Below, in pieces: positions 1 to 10,135 of a stretch of 64,000 bases of DNA. The stretch's first letter is position 1; the number at the start of each line of letters is the position of its first letter. The stretch comes from Agarophyton chilense (taxonomy: Eukaryota; Rhodophyta; Florideophyceae; Gracilariales; Gracilariaceae), in contig JARGXX010000071.1 of the NCBI GenBank assembly GCA_030374765.1, positions 1,922,001-1,986,000 of the forward strand. Direction: 5' to 3'. A model generated the notes under the pieces. It was not told the origin of the DNA, did not search any database, and saw nothing but the letters and a program-made list of their open reading frames with translations. A program made the position numbers and the translations under genes.

Positions 1-39
1 TCTGACTTACGGAAGCACTAAGTCTTCGTAATTTGATTG

Positions 40-512
40 GTTTTTATCTTAGCATTCGGCCTCTTTGCATTTTTTAGCTTCCCAGCTCTGTGCTTTTTCG
101 GCTTTCGGCCTCTCCTATTTCTTGAAATAGACCTGAGCACTTGTTTGGCTTACACTCTAATCACAATCTTGGCCTAAAGTCTCTGTGCTTTCTTGAATTT
201 TCGCTACTATTCTTTTTTCGTTTTCACACTCTGCGCTACTTCGGCTTTCGACCGCTCTACTTTCTCAGCTCATGGCCTCTGCGCTTCCTCCGCTTGCAAC
301 ATCTGCTCATTTCCAGCTCAAAGCCTTCGCGCTTTATTGCCTTTCGAAGTCTGCAATTCTTCGGCTTTAGGTTTCTGTGATTCTCTGGCTTACAACCTCT
401 TGGAATGTTTAGCTTACGGTTTCTGCATTTTCTCTGCTTTCTTTCTTTTGCGCTTCTTCGGGATTTGAGCTCTGCGCTTTCCCGGCTGTTGTCCTCTGCA
501 CTTTCTTTTTTA
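40..512. repeat. Degenerate 24-bp tandem repeat array
   Basis: About 19 units of 24 bp follow one another, best preserved from 237 to 500. A typical unit has a T-rich start, a central CGGCTT or CAGCTT core and ends in CTCTGC or a variant. In the plus frame the translation repeats every 8 residues with Ala near the middle of each unit. On the minus strand the same array reads as charged 8-residue units (for example ESAEDNSR followed by ESAELKSR). One-base slips near 460 shift the array phase. No conserved gene is visible around it, so whether it was ever coding is unknown. Confidence 0.75.
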
Positions 513-859
513 GAGAAAGGAAGATGAAGTGAATCGCCAGAGCATTTTTTGTTCTTCTTACTGGTAGAAAAGCTCCACAAATTCGAAGGTTGAGAACGCA
601 GTTCCTAAATCTCTTCAAGAAGTTGTGATAATATATATGAATCAGGGGGCGTGGTGAGTCACACCAATCCCTGATTACGGAATCTGCAACCAAGCTGCTG
701 AGAGGTGTTTACAAATTTCGTGTAAAACCATCCGGAAATCCATACAATTAGAAGTATATCTTAGGCAGCTTGGACGTCAATGGGAGTTAGTGACTTTCAT
801 GCAGAAAATCGTATCGTGAATCGAATGGATACTTTGTGGAATAGTAGCAGAACTGTTTG
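513..859. other. Left flank of copia element C1, no gene seen
   Basis: Only short open frames without recognisable similarity. The last five bases (855-859, GTTTG) are the left half of an imperfect target-site duplication; the right half at 18513-18517 reads GCTTG. Confidence 0.5.
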
Positions 860-1156
860 TAAGAATAGTTGGGCTGTAGCCTGAAATCGATACACGTCGA
901 CAACACAAACAAGGTGTAGAACAAAGTACACACGAGCGCGAGAGCGCGTTGTCCCGTGGTTTTACAATCAAGACTCGGATAGACCTTAAGTAGCAAACAA
1001 CAATACATACGAAGCATAGAGATACAAACTACAGCACCCGAGAGACATAAACGGGTGCCATGTAAAATAGCAAGACAAGCAGAAGGGTGCATCATTAAGA
1101 AGCCCGACAACAAGAATTACAAAGCCATTCAAATATGACCGGTCGTCATATTAATA
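860..1156 (-). repeat. C1 3' LTR
   Basis: A 297-bp copy of the sequence at 18216-18512. On the minus strand it is preceded directly by a polypurine tract (GAAAGAGGAGGAA, 1157-1169). The RNase H frame ends in a TGA inside the first bases of the LTR (1146-1148). Confidence 0.88.
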
Positions 1157-1549
1157 TTCCTCCTCTTTCAGCCGAAGTTCTTCTCTGAACTTTTTTTTCC
1201 GAGACACTGTCTAGGTCGCTGGATAGTCGACCTGTGAAGAGTGTCAGTTGCAGGGCGTCCGTAAAACTACTGTCTTTCTTTGTCAGGGGGTCGGACAGAT
1301 TAGTGCTTCCAGGTATCCAGGATATCTTCTCTACAGCACCAGTCTGAAACTCATACCTGATACATCCAACGTCATCCCTGATAGACTTATCGATAAAGTT
1401 TTTCTGAGTTGACAGCGAAGTGAATAAATCATTTGAATCTACGCAGAGTCTCATACGGATATCCATGTCCAATAACTGGGAGTAAGCACTGGCAATTACC
1501 TTTCCTTCGTCAATTCCCTCAACAGCAGCCATTATCTCTGCCGCAGGCA
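1146..1549 (-). pseudogene. C1 RNase H, C-terminal piece
   Basis: Carries the distal half of a copia RNase H: the AEIMAAVEGI stretch, which corresponds to the usual SAEAEY-type motif, then the VDSNDL and GSTNLSDPLTK segments typical of the RNase H end of copia polyproteins. Its upstream half is at 13295-13557. When the gypsy element and one CACTC copy are removed, the codons run from KRQVKSV straight into PAAEIM with no frame change, so this is one exon-like domain cut by insertion and not a separate gene. Non-functional in its present state. Confidence 0.85.
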
Positions 1550-1554
1550 CACTC

Positions 1555-2468
1555 TGTGGAGCAAAACCCGGCGACGGGAAGTGCTCTCAAGGTGTTCGAA
1601 GCCTTGCTCCCTGTGGGAAGCAGACTCAGAGACAGAGCCCTCCGTTCCACCCGTAGTGTGGGGTGTAACTCCCACGGGGGATTCCGGCAGTACCGACGGA
1701 GGTGAGGGGTAGAAACCGTTGGATCGGGAATGAATATGGGTATCCCAAAGAATGAGGGAAAATGCGGCGAAGAGGAAAAACGAGGCGAGGGTCGGGCACT
1801 AACAGGCACCGGACCCGAGAACCAGAAAAGGGGCAAAACAACAAAAGAAACCCAATACAGGGGCGAAAACCTGTCCTCGAAAGGAAACACAAAAAGCACG
1901 CAACAAGTAAGCAGAACCCCCACGGGGTATCGTGCACGCAGGTCGTCTGAGCGGTCCCAAGGGGGTGGTTGCACGGAACCCAAACGTGGGCACTCTCCAA
2001 GTGGACTCGTGTCCCTACGCAGGCGTTGCTAACCAGAGCCCGTTCCGGGTTGTAAGGCCGAAACGATGGCGACGAAGAACCTCTAAAGGTATCGAAGACC
2101 AACCTTGGTTTCCAATTACTTTGAGCTTCGGACTGTCAGATCTCATCTCCCTAAGTAGGGCCCACTAACTAAACTCTACAGTAGTGCACACCTGCTCAGG
2201 GCCATACACGTGGAGATCCAACTGTCAGGGCCCAAAAGTCCAACGTTCTACAAATATCCAAAATTCGGTGCCAAAATTAAGCCACGTGTATCACGGGGCC
2301 AATCCAACCATGGGCCATCCGAATTTTACCTTGTAGGCGAATTCTAACCAGAAAACAGTGCCACCTCAGCACACCTTAGAGGGGATCATAATCATAACCC
2401 TCGGAGGGTTCAATCCTCATTCTATGAGTTGCATCTTCAAGTATCCCCTAACTGGGCGTTGCTCTACA
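1555..2468 (-). repeat. E1 3' LTR
   Basis: 914 bp, TG to CA, matching 12376-13289 throughout with substitutions and few indels. The minus-strand purine tract AAGGAGGGGGAGA abuts its inner edge. If the antisense ORF at 2550 is transcribed, its promoter would have to lie in this LTR or in the 81 bp after it. A solo relative of this LTR sits at 52562-53484. Confidence 0.92.
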
Positions 2469-2487
2469 TCTCCCCCTCCTTAAGACG
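2469..2487 (-). other. E1 polypurine tract
   Basis: On the minus strand the bases directly before the 3' LTR read AAGGAGGGGGAGA, the standard position and composition for the plus-strand primer of reverse transcription. Confidence 0.8.
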
Positions 2488-2549
2488 AGGAAGAACATTC
2501 CGAGCCGCGGGTGTCTCGCGTTCCAGTCGCTATATATACTGCTCTCCCG

Positions 2550-4406
2550 ATGGGGTCCTTCACCACTTCTGGGGATCGCCACAAAACCGGCACATCGGTA
2601 CAACTTTCTCCTATTCCTCCGACTTCCGGCGATAAGCAACTTCTCGCAACAGCAGTCTCAACCAACCCTCTCAAGGGAATGAACCCATACGTCCTCAACC
2701 CACTCTCGGGGCCATCGGCCTCCACGCCGGCGGACAACGAAGCTCCCCAGCAGGGTGGATATTTCTCCGGTTTGGATGCAGCTCGGTCAGGTACCGAACC
2801 TTCCGCCTCGGCGGGCAACCGACATCCTCAGGAGGATTTGGAAATTAACGCGGTGGCGTGGAACTCCGCTCATGCGATGCCCTTGGTAGCAAACTCCAGA
2901 GGTTGGATCTCAAACGAATCCTTTCGAAGGTGGAGTCCCCTTAGCGATCCGGTGATATATTCCCGCGCTCCGTGGTTCCATCCGACAGCGGTTCGCGACG
3001 ATGAGCTCATCGACTCCTACGTGGAGGACGGCTTATTGCCGGGTGGCCTATCTGTTGAGGTTGTACGTTCTCCCGATTGGAGGGCACGGGTAGCCATAGA
3101 GCCTCAGTATCTATACCGCAGTCGCGGGGAGTCCCTGGACAAGGCGCGCGCAGCGATGGCGGCTCTGGCCTACCAGCGACTGGAGAGGTCACGCTTTGAC
3201 CATCTGGTTCCCCCGGAGTACGGGTTCGATGTCGCCTATTACCGCACGTACGGTGAGGTCTCCTACGGGGATAACCTGGCAGCCTTTCCCGAAGCCGAGT
3301 TCCGCGGACCGGGTTTTCCTCTCCGAGAAGATATGCTTCAATGGAGTCGTACCATCCTTCGGGCTGAATTCCGGTACCTTCAACGGCAGTTTACCCAGTA
3401 TGGGTTCGATCGACGCGTGCGCTTCGAGAGCCGCTCGCGCTCCCGTTTCGGGTTCCTTGTCCCGTATCCTCACGTGGAACTGGAGCGTGTCCGTAACACG
3501 GCGAAGGTTGGGCGATTCGTGCCCCTTCCAGCTTGGTGGAGTAAGGTCGAGGTCCTCCGAGGGTGCTTTGCTGAACTGCCCCCATGTATCTACTATATCG
3601 GGTCTCGTTTGATGCACGACCCGAACTCGGGATACTGGGCCCTCGTTGCAGCCGAGTGGGCAGCCTGCGTAGCGGCGCACCTCCTCTGGGATGCTCATGA
3701 CCATTTCCGTATCTGGTATATTCCTCCGATGCTACGGACCATCATGCGTCAGATCGACCTTGTCCCAGCGTTGGGTTCGGCCAGCAACGTGCAGGACCTG
3801 TATCCAATCTTGGACGTGATCGACAACACCCAATGGGATCGAGTTCCAGTGGAAAATCAGCCCGCAGGGGAAGGATCCGCGCGAGACAAGTCTCCTGGCC
3901 GGTACGATCCGGGCTCCGGTAACTGGGTCTATTACAATCCCTTCGAAGGGGTTCGCATCAGCGCGGCGCAAGCACGGGCGCTGATGGACTCGCCTCGACC
4001 GATGCCGGTGGGACACCCGACGGGGTTCATTTATACCGACGATTACGAGTACGAGCCTCCAGTAGACCTGGACGATCCAGCGTTGGATAACGACATGCCA
4101 GCTCCTAGTGGAGTACTCTCTGTGGAGCCATCTGCACCCTTCCAACCAGTGGGAACGACCTCAGCTGCGGCGGCGAATGCATCCGGTGGCGGTCCATCTG
4201 CTCCCCCCGGGTGGGGTGTGAACACCCTTGCGCAGGCGCCGGTTGCCACTCCGCAAGCGGATAGTGTGCGACAAGGCCTCGTGAACGCGGGCATTCCGAT
4301 TCCCCCGGGTATGACGGATGTGAGCCAGATGTTGGCTTTCGCCTCGGCGTACCATCAGGGTCAGAATCCCAACGGTGGGGCGGGTCCCTCCTCGGGCTTC
4401 CCGTAG
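2550..4406 (+). CDS. Intact antisense ORF of chromovirus E1, novel family
   Basis: 618 codons open on the strand opposite to gag-pol, from the first ATG at 2550 to TAG at 4406; the frame is open upstream to 2511 without an ATG. I recognise no domain. The N-terminal 90 residues are Ser/Thr/Pro rich. The middle is rich in Arg, Tyr and Trp, with W-W and Y-I-G-S motifs. A moderately hydrophobic stretch lies at about residues 361-381, followed by an IPP motif. The C-terminal 140 residues are Pro/Ala/Gly rich. A collinear homologue occurs in E2 at the same place and orientation (54384-56543). The shared core includes an ESRxR motif, the Trp pair, the hydrophobic segment, IPP and a D-L-x3-L-x6-WD pattern. 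Unlike gag and pol of the same element it has no stop or frameshift. A TATATATA run at 2531-2538 is too close to the ATG to be its TATA box. Function unknown. Confidence 0.75.
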   Translation: MGSFTTSGDRHKTGTSVQLSPIPPTSGDKQLLATAVSTNPLKGMNPYVLNPLSGPSASTPADNEAPQQGGYFSGLDAARSGTEPSASAGNRHPQEDLEINAVAWNSAHAMPLVANSRGWISNESFRRWSPLSDPVIYSRAPWFHPTAVRDDELIDSYVEDGLLPGGLSVEVVRSPDWRARVAIEPQYLYRSRGESLDKARAAMAALAYQRLERSRFDHLVPPEYGFDVAYYRTYGEVSYGDNLAAFPEAEFRGPGFPLREDMLQWSRTILRAEFRYLQRQFTQYGFDRRVRFESRSRSRFGFLVPYPHVELERVRNTAKVGRFVPLPAWWSKVEVLRGCFAELPPCIYYIGSRLMHDPNSGYWALVAAEWAACVAAHLLWDAHDHFRIWYIPPMLRTIMRQIDLVPALGSASNVQDLYPILDVIDNTQWDRVPVENQPAGEGSARDKSPGRYDPGSGNWVYYNPFEGVRISAAQARALMDSPRPMPVGHPTGFIYTDDYEYEPPVDLDDPALDNDMPAPSGVLSVEPSAPFQPVGTTSAAAANASGGGPSAPPGWGVNTLAQAPVATPQADSVRQGLVNAGIPIPPGMTDVSQMLAFASAYHQGQNPNGGAGPSSGFP

Positions 4407-4768
4407 TTCCGCCTTCGGGCAATTGTGGAGTCCATAGCTTGGCGACAATAGTAAACTTCTGATATTTGCATAACTTCTTTTCTTCTTCCTTCCTAGGATC
4501 TTAACTTCTACTTCATCTTCTTAATTCCTTCTTAGGATCCAATCTTCTTCTTAATCTTCTTCTCCACTTCGTGGGTCTTCTTTTCCTTTTTTCATCATAA
4601 ACTGTCCCGATAACCGGTGTTGTGTTCCCCGGTTAACGGCGCTAGGCCGAGGGCCAGTAGACATTCCCTCTCAATACGTGTTCTTCGGGATACTCTCCTC
4701 AATTCCTCTTCAGAGGTCTAACATCTTCCTCACTTCGAGGTCGCATCCACACCAGTTCCCGTGGTGGC
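4407..4768. other. Convergent gap between antisense ORF and chromodomain
   Basis: Holds a pyrimidine-rich tract on the plus strand (4460-4595, repeated CTTCTT and AGGATC units), purine-rich in the sense direction of the element. No ORF of note. It is where transcripts of the two opposing genes would have to end. Confidence 0.6.
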
Positions 4769-5059
4769 TTACCCGACTTGGGCACGATCCAGACTTGGAG
4801 GCAAGGTTACCCGAGCGCGTCGGTGATAGGATAAAACCTTAGACCTCGGAAGGTGCTCAATGGGTTCCACTGTATCCTCATCAGGCGAGAATCCGTACCA
4901 TCGGACTTGGTAGCGGACTTCTCCCTCGGGGGTGTAGATGTGACGCACGATGCGATCGATAACGAATTCCTGCGGGTACACTTTTCCCTTTTCGGACTTC
5001 TCTTCAATCTTGGAACGCTCTAGTTCCCTTGAGGGTGTCAACGTAGGGTCTAGACACAC
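4769..5059 (-). CDS. E1 chromodomain (C-terminal end of integrase)
   Basis: Reads FVIDRIVRHIYTPEGEVRYQ, then VRWYGF and EPIEHLP, the classic chromodomain pattern with aromatic positions (VRWYGF) and the E-x2-EHL segment. This domain at the end of integrase defines chromoviruses and usually steers integration to marked chromatin. It is in the same frame as the integrase piece ending at 5585 but separated from it by 525 bp with several stops. Confidence 0.85.
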   Translation of the reverse strand: MCLDPTLTPSRELERSKIEEKSEKGKVYPQEFVIDRIVRHIYTPEGEVRYQVRWYGFSPDEDTVEPIEHLPRSKVLSYHRRARVTLPPSLDRAQVG

Positions 5060-5584
5060 CCCTGTGGGTTCTTTTCCGTGTTGGGAGCGGGTCTCAGCAC
5101 TTCGTCCAAACGGCGCCGAGTGGCTTGTGGGCTACGTTGTAACTTCCGTCTACGGAGTCAAAACGGTCCAGCTTTAAGAAGAACTTAAAGCTGAGATCTT
5201 CCCGATAACAACGGTGTTCTTAGATTCCGTGACGGTTGAGAAACCGCGACGCGGTAGCGTCTCCAATATCAGGGGGGTGAGACTTCAACGTCAACCCGAG
5301 CTACGGGGACGAAGGTTGCTCCCGTGCAACGCGCCGTGCGACGGAGGCGGTTTGCGCGACGGTTGGTCGTCAGAGCCTTTTGATTGGCTCGGTGCCATTC
5401 GACGTGTGCCACACAAATGCACGGGCGCTCCGTGTGGGGTGACCGTTACTTGTGCGGGAAAATCTGCATATGCGGATGTGAGGTGGCGCTTTCGACACGC
5501 GCTAGCATTCTCCTGAGCTGTCCCCGACGGGTCTCACTCATTTCTTTCCCATTCCTGAGGGTTCCAGTGTCTCCATAGGAGTTC
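5060..5584. other. E1 linker between integrase GPY and chromodomain
   Basis: Several stops in the pol frame, no recognisable domain, no visible target duplication. In E2 the corresponding linker is short and nearly open, so this is either extra material or a decayed stretch. Confidence 0.5.
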
Positions 5585-6655
5585 CTATTCCCATTCCATA
5601 ACGGAGAGCCAAATTTGGTCAACCTCGTCGTCGAGATCTTCCCCGTGCGGGTCCGCTGACACAGCTAGTTCCCGAGAAAGCGGGGTTTCAGTGTGCGATA
5701 CCTCAGTGTCTCGTCCGCGGCGGCGGGAGATCGTCGGCTCTGTAGGCGTTCCGGGTGCAGAGTTCTCCACACGACTCTCCCTAGGCGGGGTTTCGTCATC
5801 TTTTCTGACGTCGTGCTCGGCTGGGTCGGCGGTGATGTCGCTACCCATACGCTGGGGTTGAGACTTCTCTGTCGCCGGCTCGGTCGGGCTCGCCGTCTCA
5901 CTGCGAGAACTAGATTCCCCGTTAGGGCGACTGGCTGACGCCGAAATATCGTCCTGCGAAGGAACTAAGTCCTCCTCCCCCTCCTTAGGCGGAGAGCCAG
6001 GAGGCTGGATTACCTCCGGTGGGGGAGTAAATCTGTAAGAGTTCGTTGACTGGGCCCTTGAGGGAGCGGGCCCAGGTTCGGGAGTATCCGAAGTTTCCGG
6101 TAGGTCGGTTAAACCACGTTCCGGGTGCGGAAGTATAACGGGGCGGGTGTTCGAATCTCCGCCTGACGGGTTAACTTCCGTTGAATCATCCCCTGTGGAG
6201 GGCGTTGGTGCCGACACCACTTCCACATTTGGGTTGGGCGCTCGTGTGATGCGGTCCCTGGAGATCCGTTCGTGGCGGTTAGCGATATCCAATACCACCG
6301 TGTCCGGGTCTACAGAAACCACCCGATAGGGTCCGTCCACAATTGGCGAAAGCTTGTGCCAACGTTCCTTTTCAGGATTGTAGTATTCCTTTCGAAGGAA
6401 GACGAAGTCGTCGGGCTCCACCTGAGGTAGAGGTTTGCGAACCCGATTGTCAAAGTCCTTCTTGTAGGCGCGTTGAGCTTTTTCCATTGCTTTCCGGGCT
6501 ATCGGCACCATCTTCGTAAGCCACTCCTTCCAGGCTTCTCGGTAGAATCCCGGTGACGGGTACGTCGACAGCGTCGGTTGAGCCTCGATGGCGACCGGCG
6601 GCGGTGTCCTCGACAGTACCAGTTCGAATGGGGATAACGATGTAACCTGATGTAC
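5585..6655 (-). pseudogene. E1 integrase C-terminal part with GPY module
   Basis: Continues the integrase after a one-base shift near 6655 (in an ACACCC context). It contains the SPFELVLSR segment after the catalytic core, then the GPY/F module (VDGPYRVVSVDPDTVVLDI, followed by DRITRAPN). A long Ser/Pro/Glu-rich low-complexity tail leads towards the chromodomain. TAG ends the frame at 5585. Adjacent to, and originally fused with, the reverse transcriptase ORF upstream. Confidence 0.85.
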
Positions 6656-8930
6656 TGGGTGTTGTATGCATACGTGATAGCGTCTGTGTACAAGTCCCAA
6701 TTTTTGGGGTGATCCGCAACATAAGATCTCAAAGCGTTGAGTATCGTGCGGTTAAACCTCTCCACCTGGCCATTCCCCTGAGGGTGATACGTAGTAACAA
6801 ATAAATTCCTTACATCAAGGATTCGACATACATCCTGAAAGAACTTTGATGCGAATTGCCCTCCGTTGTCGGATAACAACTGCACCGGCGGTCCATATAC
6901 GAACACCCAATGGGTCACGAACGCTTGCGCGACGGTAGCGGCGGTGATCCGCTTCAGCGGCACAGTTCTCGTTAGCTTAGAGAATCTGTCAGAAAGGACA
7001 AGCAGATACCGATGACCTCGGGGCGTCCTGATAAACTCCCCTAGGATGTCTATGGCCACGAATTCGAGTGGAGCCCGTGCCGGGAACAGCATAAACTTCT
7101 TAGAGTGCTTCCGAAGTTTGACGTAATTCTTGGCGCAATTGGCGCAGGCCCGTCTGACGGCGTAACAATCGAATGCCATTGCCGGCCAGTAAAAGTCCCT
7201 TCTCAACGTGAGGTACAGTTTTCTTCCCCCGGGGTGGGCGCCAACCTTCACATAGTGAGTGAGGTGTAATACCCTCTGTTGTAGGGTGTGCGGCACCACT
7301 ATCCTCGGGCGAGGTCCAACGGTCCTGATTAGGTAACCCTGATCGTCGTCCTCGAAAGGTAACTGAAATCCTCCGTTGAGGCGAGCCCGAATCCGTGTAC
7401 AGAATGGGTCGAGCTGTTGCTCGCGTATCATCTCCTCTGGAGAGATAGGTATAAAAGAGCCGGTCGGCGAATCCAGACTCTCGTTGACGAGTATATCGTC
7501 ACAAACATCATCCGTCAGCGGTTGAGCTCCTCCCTCGAGGTCCGATACCATAAAAAATGGGATGTCATCGCCCTCGTAGGGTTCCGTTTCCGCTGTGGTT
7601 CCCAAGCGGGATAGTGCATCAGCCTGAGTGTTCAGCTTCCCTTTCTTGTACAGGATCTCAAAGTCGAATTCCAACAGTCGGAGACGCCAGCGCATAAGGC
7701 GGCCCGAGGGTTCGGAGATCTCCAGGAGCCAACGCAAGCATGCGTGGTCCGTATGGACTTTGAAACGAGTACCCATCAGATAGGGGCGAAGTGTAGCTAA
7801 GGCCCACACAACGGCTAAACATTCTTTCTCGGAGACCGAGTAGTTCCTTTCATGGACATTCAGGGAACGTAACCAGTACCCAATAGGGTGACGTTCACCA
7901 TCCTCAGAGGATTGGAACAGTGCACACCCTAATTGGTTTGCACTAGCATCGGTGTCCACTTCGTAAGGGAGCCCAGGATTGGGTAGAGCCAAGATTGGCG
8001 GTGATGTTACGGCATTCACCAGTGCCGTGAAGGCAGACGCTTCCGCGTCGCCAAAAGGTTCCAGTTCAACTGGTTGTCCCTTCGTCAGGAGCCTGTTGAG
8101 GGGGGTGGCAATATCCGCAAAGTTCGGGACAAATCGGCGATACACGTTACACAGACCTAAGAAGGATTGCAACTCCGTTTGAGTTTTTGGGTGTTTTGCT
8201 TCCTTCAAGGATTTCACTCGTACTTCATCGATTGAAAGCTGTCCGGGACGGATGATATGACCCAGATACTTAACCGAATCGGTGAAAAACTCGCACTTCT
8301 TGAGTTTCAAGGTGATTCCCGCGTCGCGGAGTATCTTCATTGCGTCCCTGACGTGTTCGAGGTGGTTATCCAGGTTGTTGGAGAAGACAATAATGTCGTC
8401 TAAATACACTAGACACGTCCTCCACTTGAAGGGAGCCAACAGAATGTCTATCGCCCGTTGAAACGTTGCGGGGGCATTTGTCAACCCAAAAGGCATCCTC
8501 CGGAATCGGAAAAGTCCTTGATGACACACGAAAGCCGTTTTGTCTCGATCTTCCTCCCTAATAGGGACTTGCCAGTAGCCCGAATTGGCGTCGAGGGTAG
8601 AGAAAACAGTAGCGCTCCCAAGGGAGTCGATGTATTCGTCCATCCGAGGGATCGGGTACACATCCTTAATGGTTACCTCGTTCAGGCGTCTGTAATCGAT
8701 GCAGAAACGCCACGATCCATCCGGTTTCGGAACTAACACCACTGGTGAGGCCCAAGCGGACTGGGCAGGTTCAATTACGCCCGCTTTAAGCATCTTCTCC
8801 ACCTGAGATTTCTCCTCTTCCCGAGCTTTCGGTCCAGCCCTGTAAGGGTGTTGGGCAATAGGCCGAGTGTTCGATAACAAGTCGATGCGGTGTTCTGTAA
8901 TCCCAATAGTTCCAAGGGAACCATCCCACA
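6656..8930 (-). pseudogene. E1 reverse transcriptase, RNase H and integrase core
   Basis: Order: RT with YLDDIIVF catalytic motif, the FGLTNAPATFQ and YRRLNEVT segments, then RNase H with TDASANQLG and TDHACLRWLL. Integrase follows with an HHCC zinc finger ending CANCAKN and a D,D-35-E core: AIDILGEF, LLSDNGGQF, YHPQGNGQVERFN. All catalytic acids are present. It is cut from protease by a lost base in a C-run near 8930 and from the integrase tail by a second shift near 6655. Both indels are in short C-rich runs, so sequencing or assembly error cannot be excluded. Confidence 0.93.
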
Positions 8931-10135
8931 GGGGGTAAATTCACAAAGCATGTGCCTCAGCTTCTCCCGATGAGATGCGGGTACATGGTTGAGATCCCAT
9001 TTCTCCAATTCCTGAACAGGATCCGTCTGGTCTGCTCCAGTGATAGGGGCCGTAACCTTCTGAGGTTTAAAGTGTTCAGCGTGTGGAGCTGCAGTCGTAT
9101 GCTCACCGTCTTCCGCGATTTCGGCAGTGTCCTCCCCCTCCTTAGGGTCCGCCACACCAAGGACCTCTGCGATAGAGATCTTTGTAGGTACGACCGCATG
9201 CGGGTGTGGAAGAACAGAACCCAGGATCTGGTGTTTGACCAAATGCTGCGTTGTCTTTCCAAAGTTGGCTACCAAAACCTTGAAAGGTTTATCCGGTTCC
9301 ACGGAGACAACCCCATTCGCAAGGGCGAGTTGACGCCGCGTATACAGAGATGGGTTCGGTTGTACCACATGCACACCAATTTGTTTGGTAACAACTGTGA
9401 CCCAAACCTGGGTTTCTGGCGGGATAGCCACTGACTTCGCAACCTTTACCCGTGTAGACACCGGGTCCTTCTTCACAGATTCCTGCGCGACAGGGAGAGG
9501 AACGCGTGTTGGCGCTGCTCCCTGTAAGGGTTTACGAACGATTGGGATCGTAGACCCGTCTTCGAGTTCCACAGTTCTATTCCGAGGACGGATGGCTTCC
9601 ACGAAGCGGTCGCAAAAGTCACAACCCAGTGTGACTGGTGCTGCAAGTGACTTGCATACAATAAACTCTAGTTGAACGAGATAGGAGCCTAACCTCACCA
9701 TGAGGGAAATTGTACCCAGTGTCCGTAGCAGGTTGTTGTTCGCATAGGCGATATCCAAACGTGGACCGGTACGAACTTGAACCCGGAGCAGCGGGGGTAA
9801 CAATTCAACATGAATTAAGTTAGGAGCGGCTCCTGTATCCAGGACAGATATTTGACGAACCATAAACTGGCTGGACAGGACGAAGTCGGCGAATACTTTA
9901 TAATTCCGCTTGGCCATTACCATAACTCGATCCGGAATACGGAGATTACGGGACCGTATCCACGGGCGACGGAGGACACTAAAGTATCCCGAGTTAACGT
10001 CGGTGTCATCCGTTCTCCTTGAAAGGATAGTCACAGCTGGGGAGCGAAGCTGGAGCGCCTCGGGCGTCTTCGACTCCGGCTTAGAAGACGCCCCTCCCGC
10101 AGGGGAGACTCCCAAGTTTAGTTTTTCGAAGCGGA
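8931..10135 (-). CDS. E1 aspartic protease region of pol
   Basis: Contains the retroviral-type protease signature SVLDTGAAPNLIH and a following VTLGCDF segment (the G-D/C-D flap-side motif). The frame lies at -1 relative to gag and has no clear ATG: it is open across the gag stop, suggesting frameshift access. The sequence GAAAAAC sits just before the gag TAA at 10118-10120 in gag phase G-AAA-AAC. The domain runs into RT in the original polyprotein, interrupted by the one-base shift near 8930. Confidence 0.85.

Noticed and set aside
777..1113. Minus-strand Cys-rich ORFs at 777-1113 and again at 18124-18469
   Set aside because: They are readings of the C1 LTR pair, not genes.
1519..2102. Overlapping ORFs of about 150 codons inside LTRs (also at 12358-12922 and 52556-53109)
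   Set aside because: They recur only because the LTR itself recurs, lie on both strands, and show no domain; treated as LTR sequence.
2448..3704. Several minus-strand ORFs overlapping the E1 antisense gene, up to 171 codons
   Set aside because: No similarity to gag-pol or other families and none conserved in E2; the plus-strand frame is far longer and has a homologue.
5214..5578. Plus-strand ORFs in the E1 linker as a second antisense gene
   Set aside because: Short, no homologue in E2, no recognisable composition.
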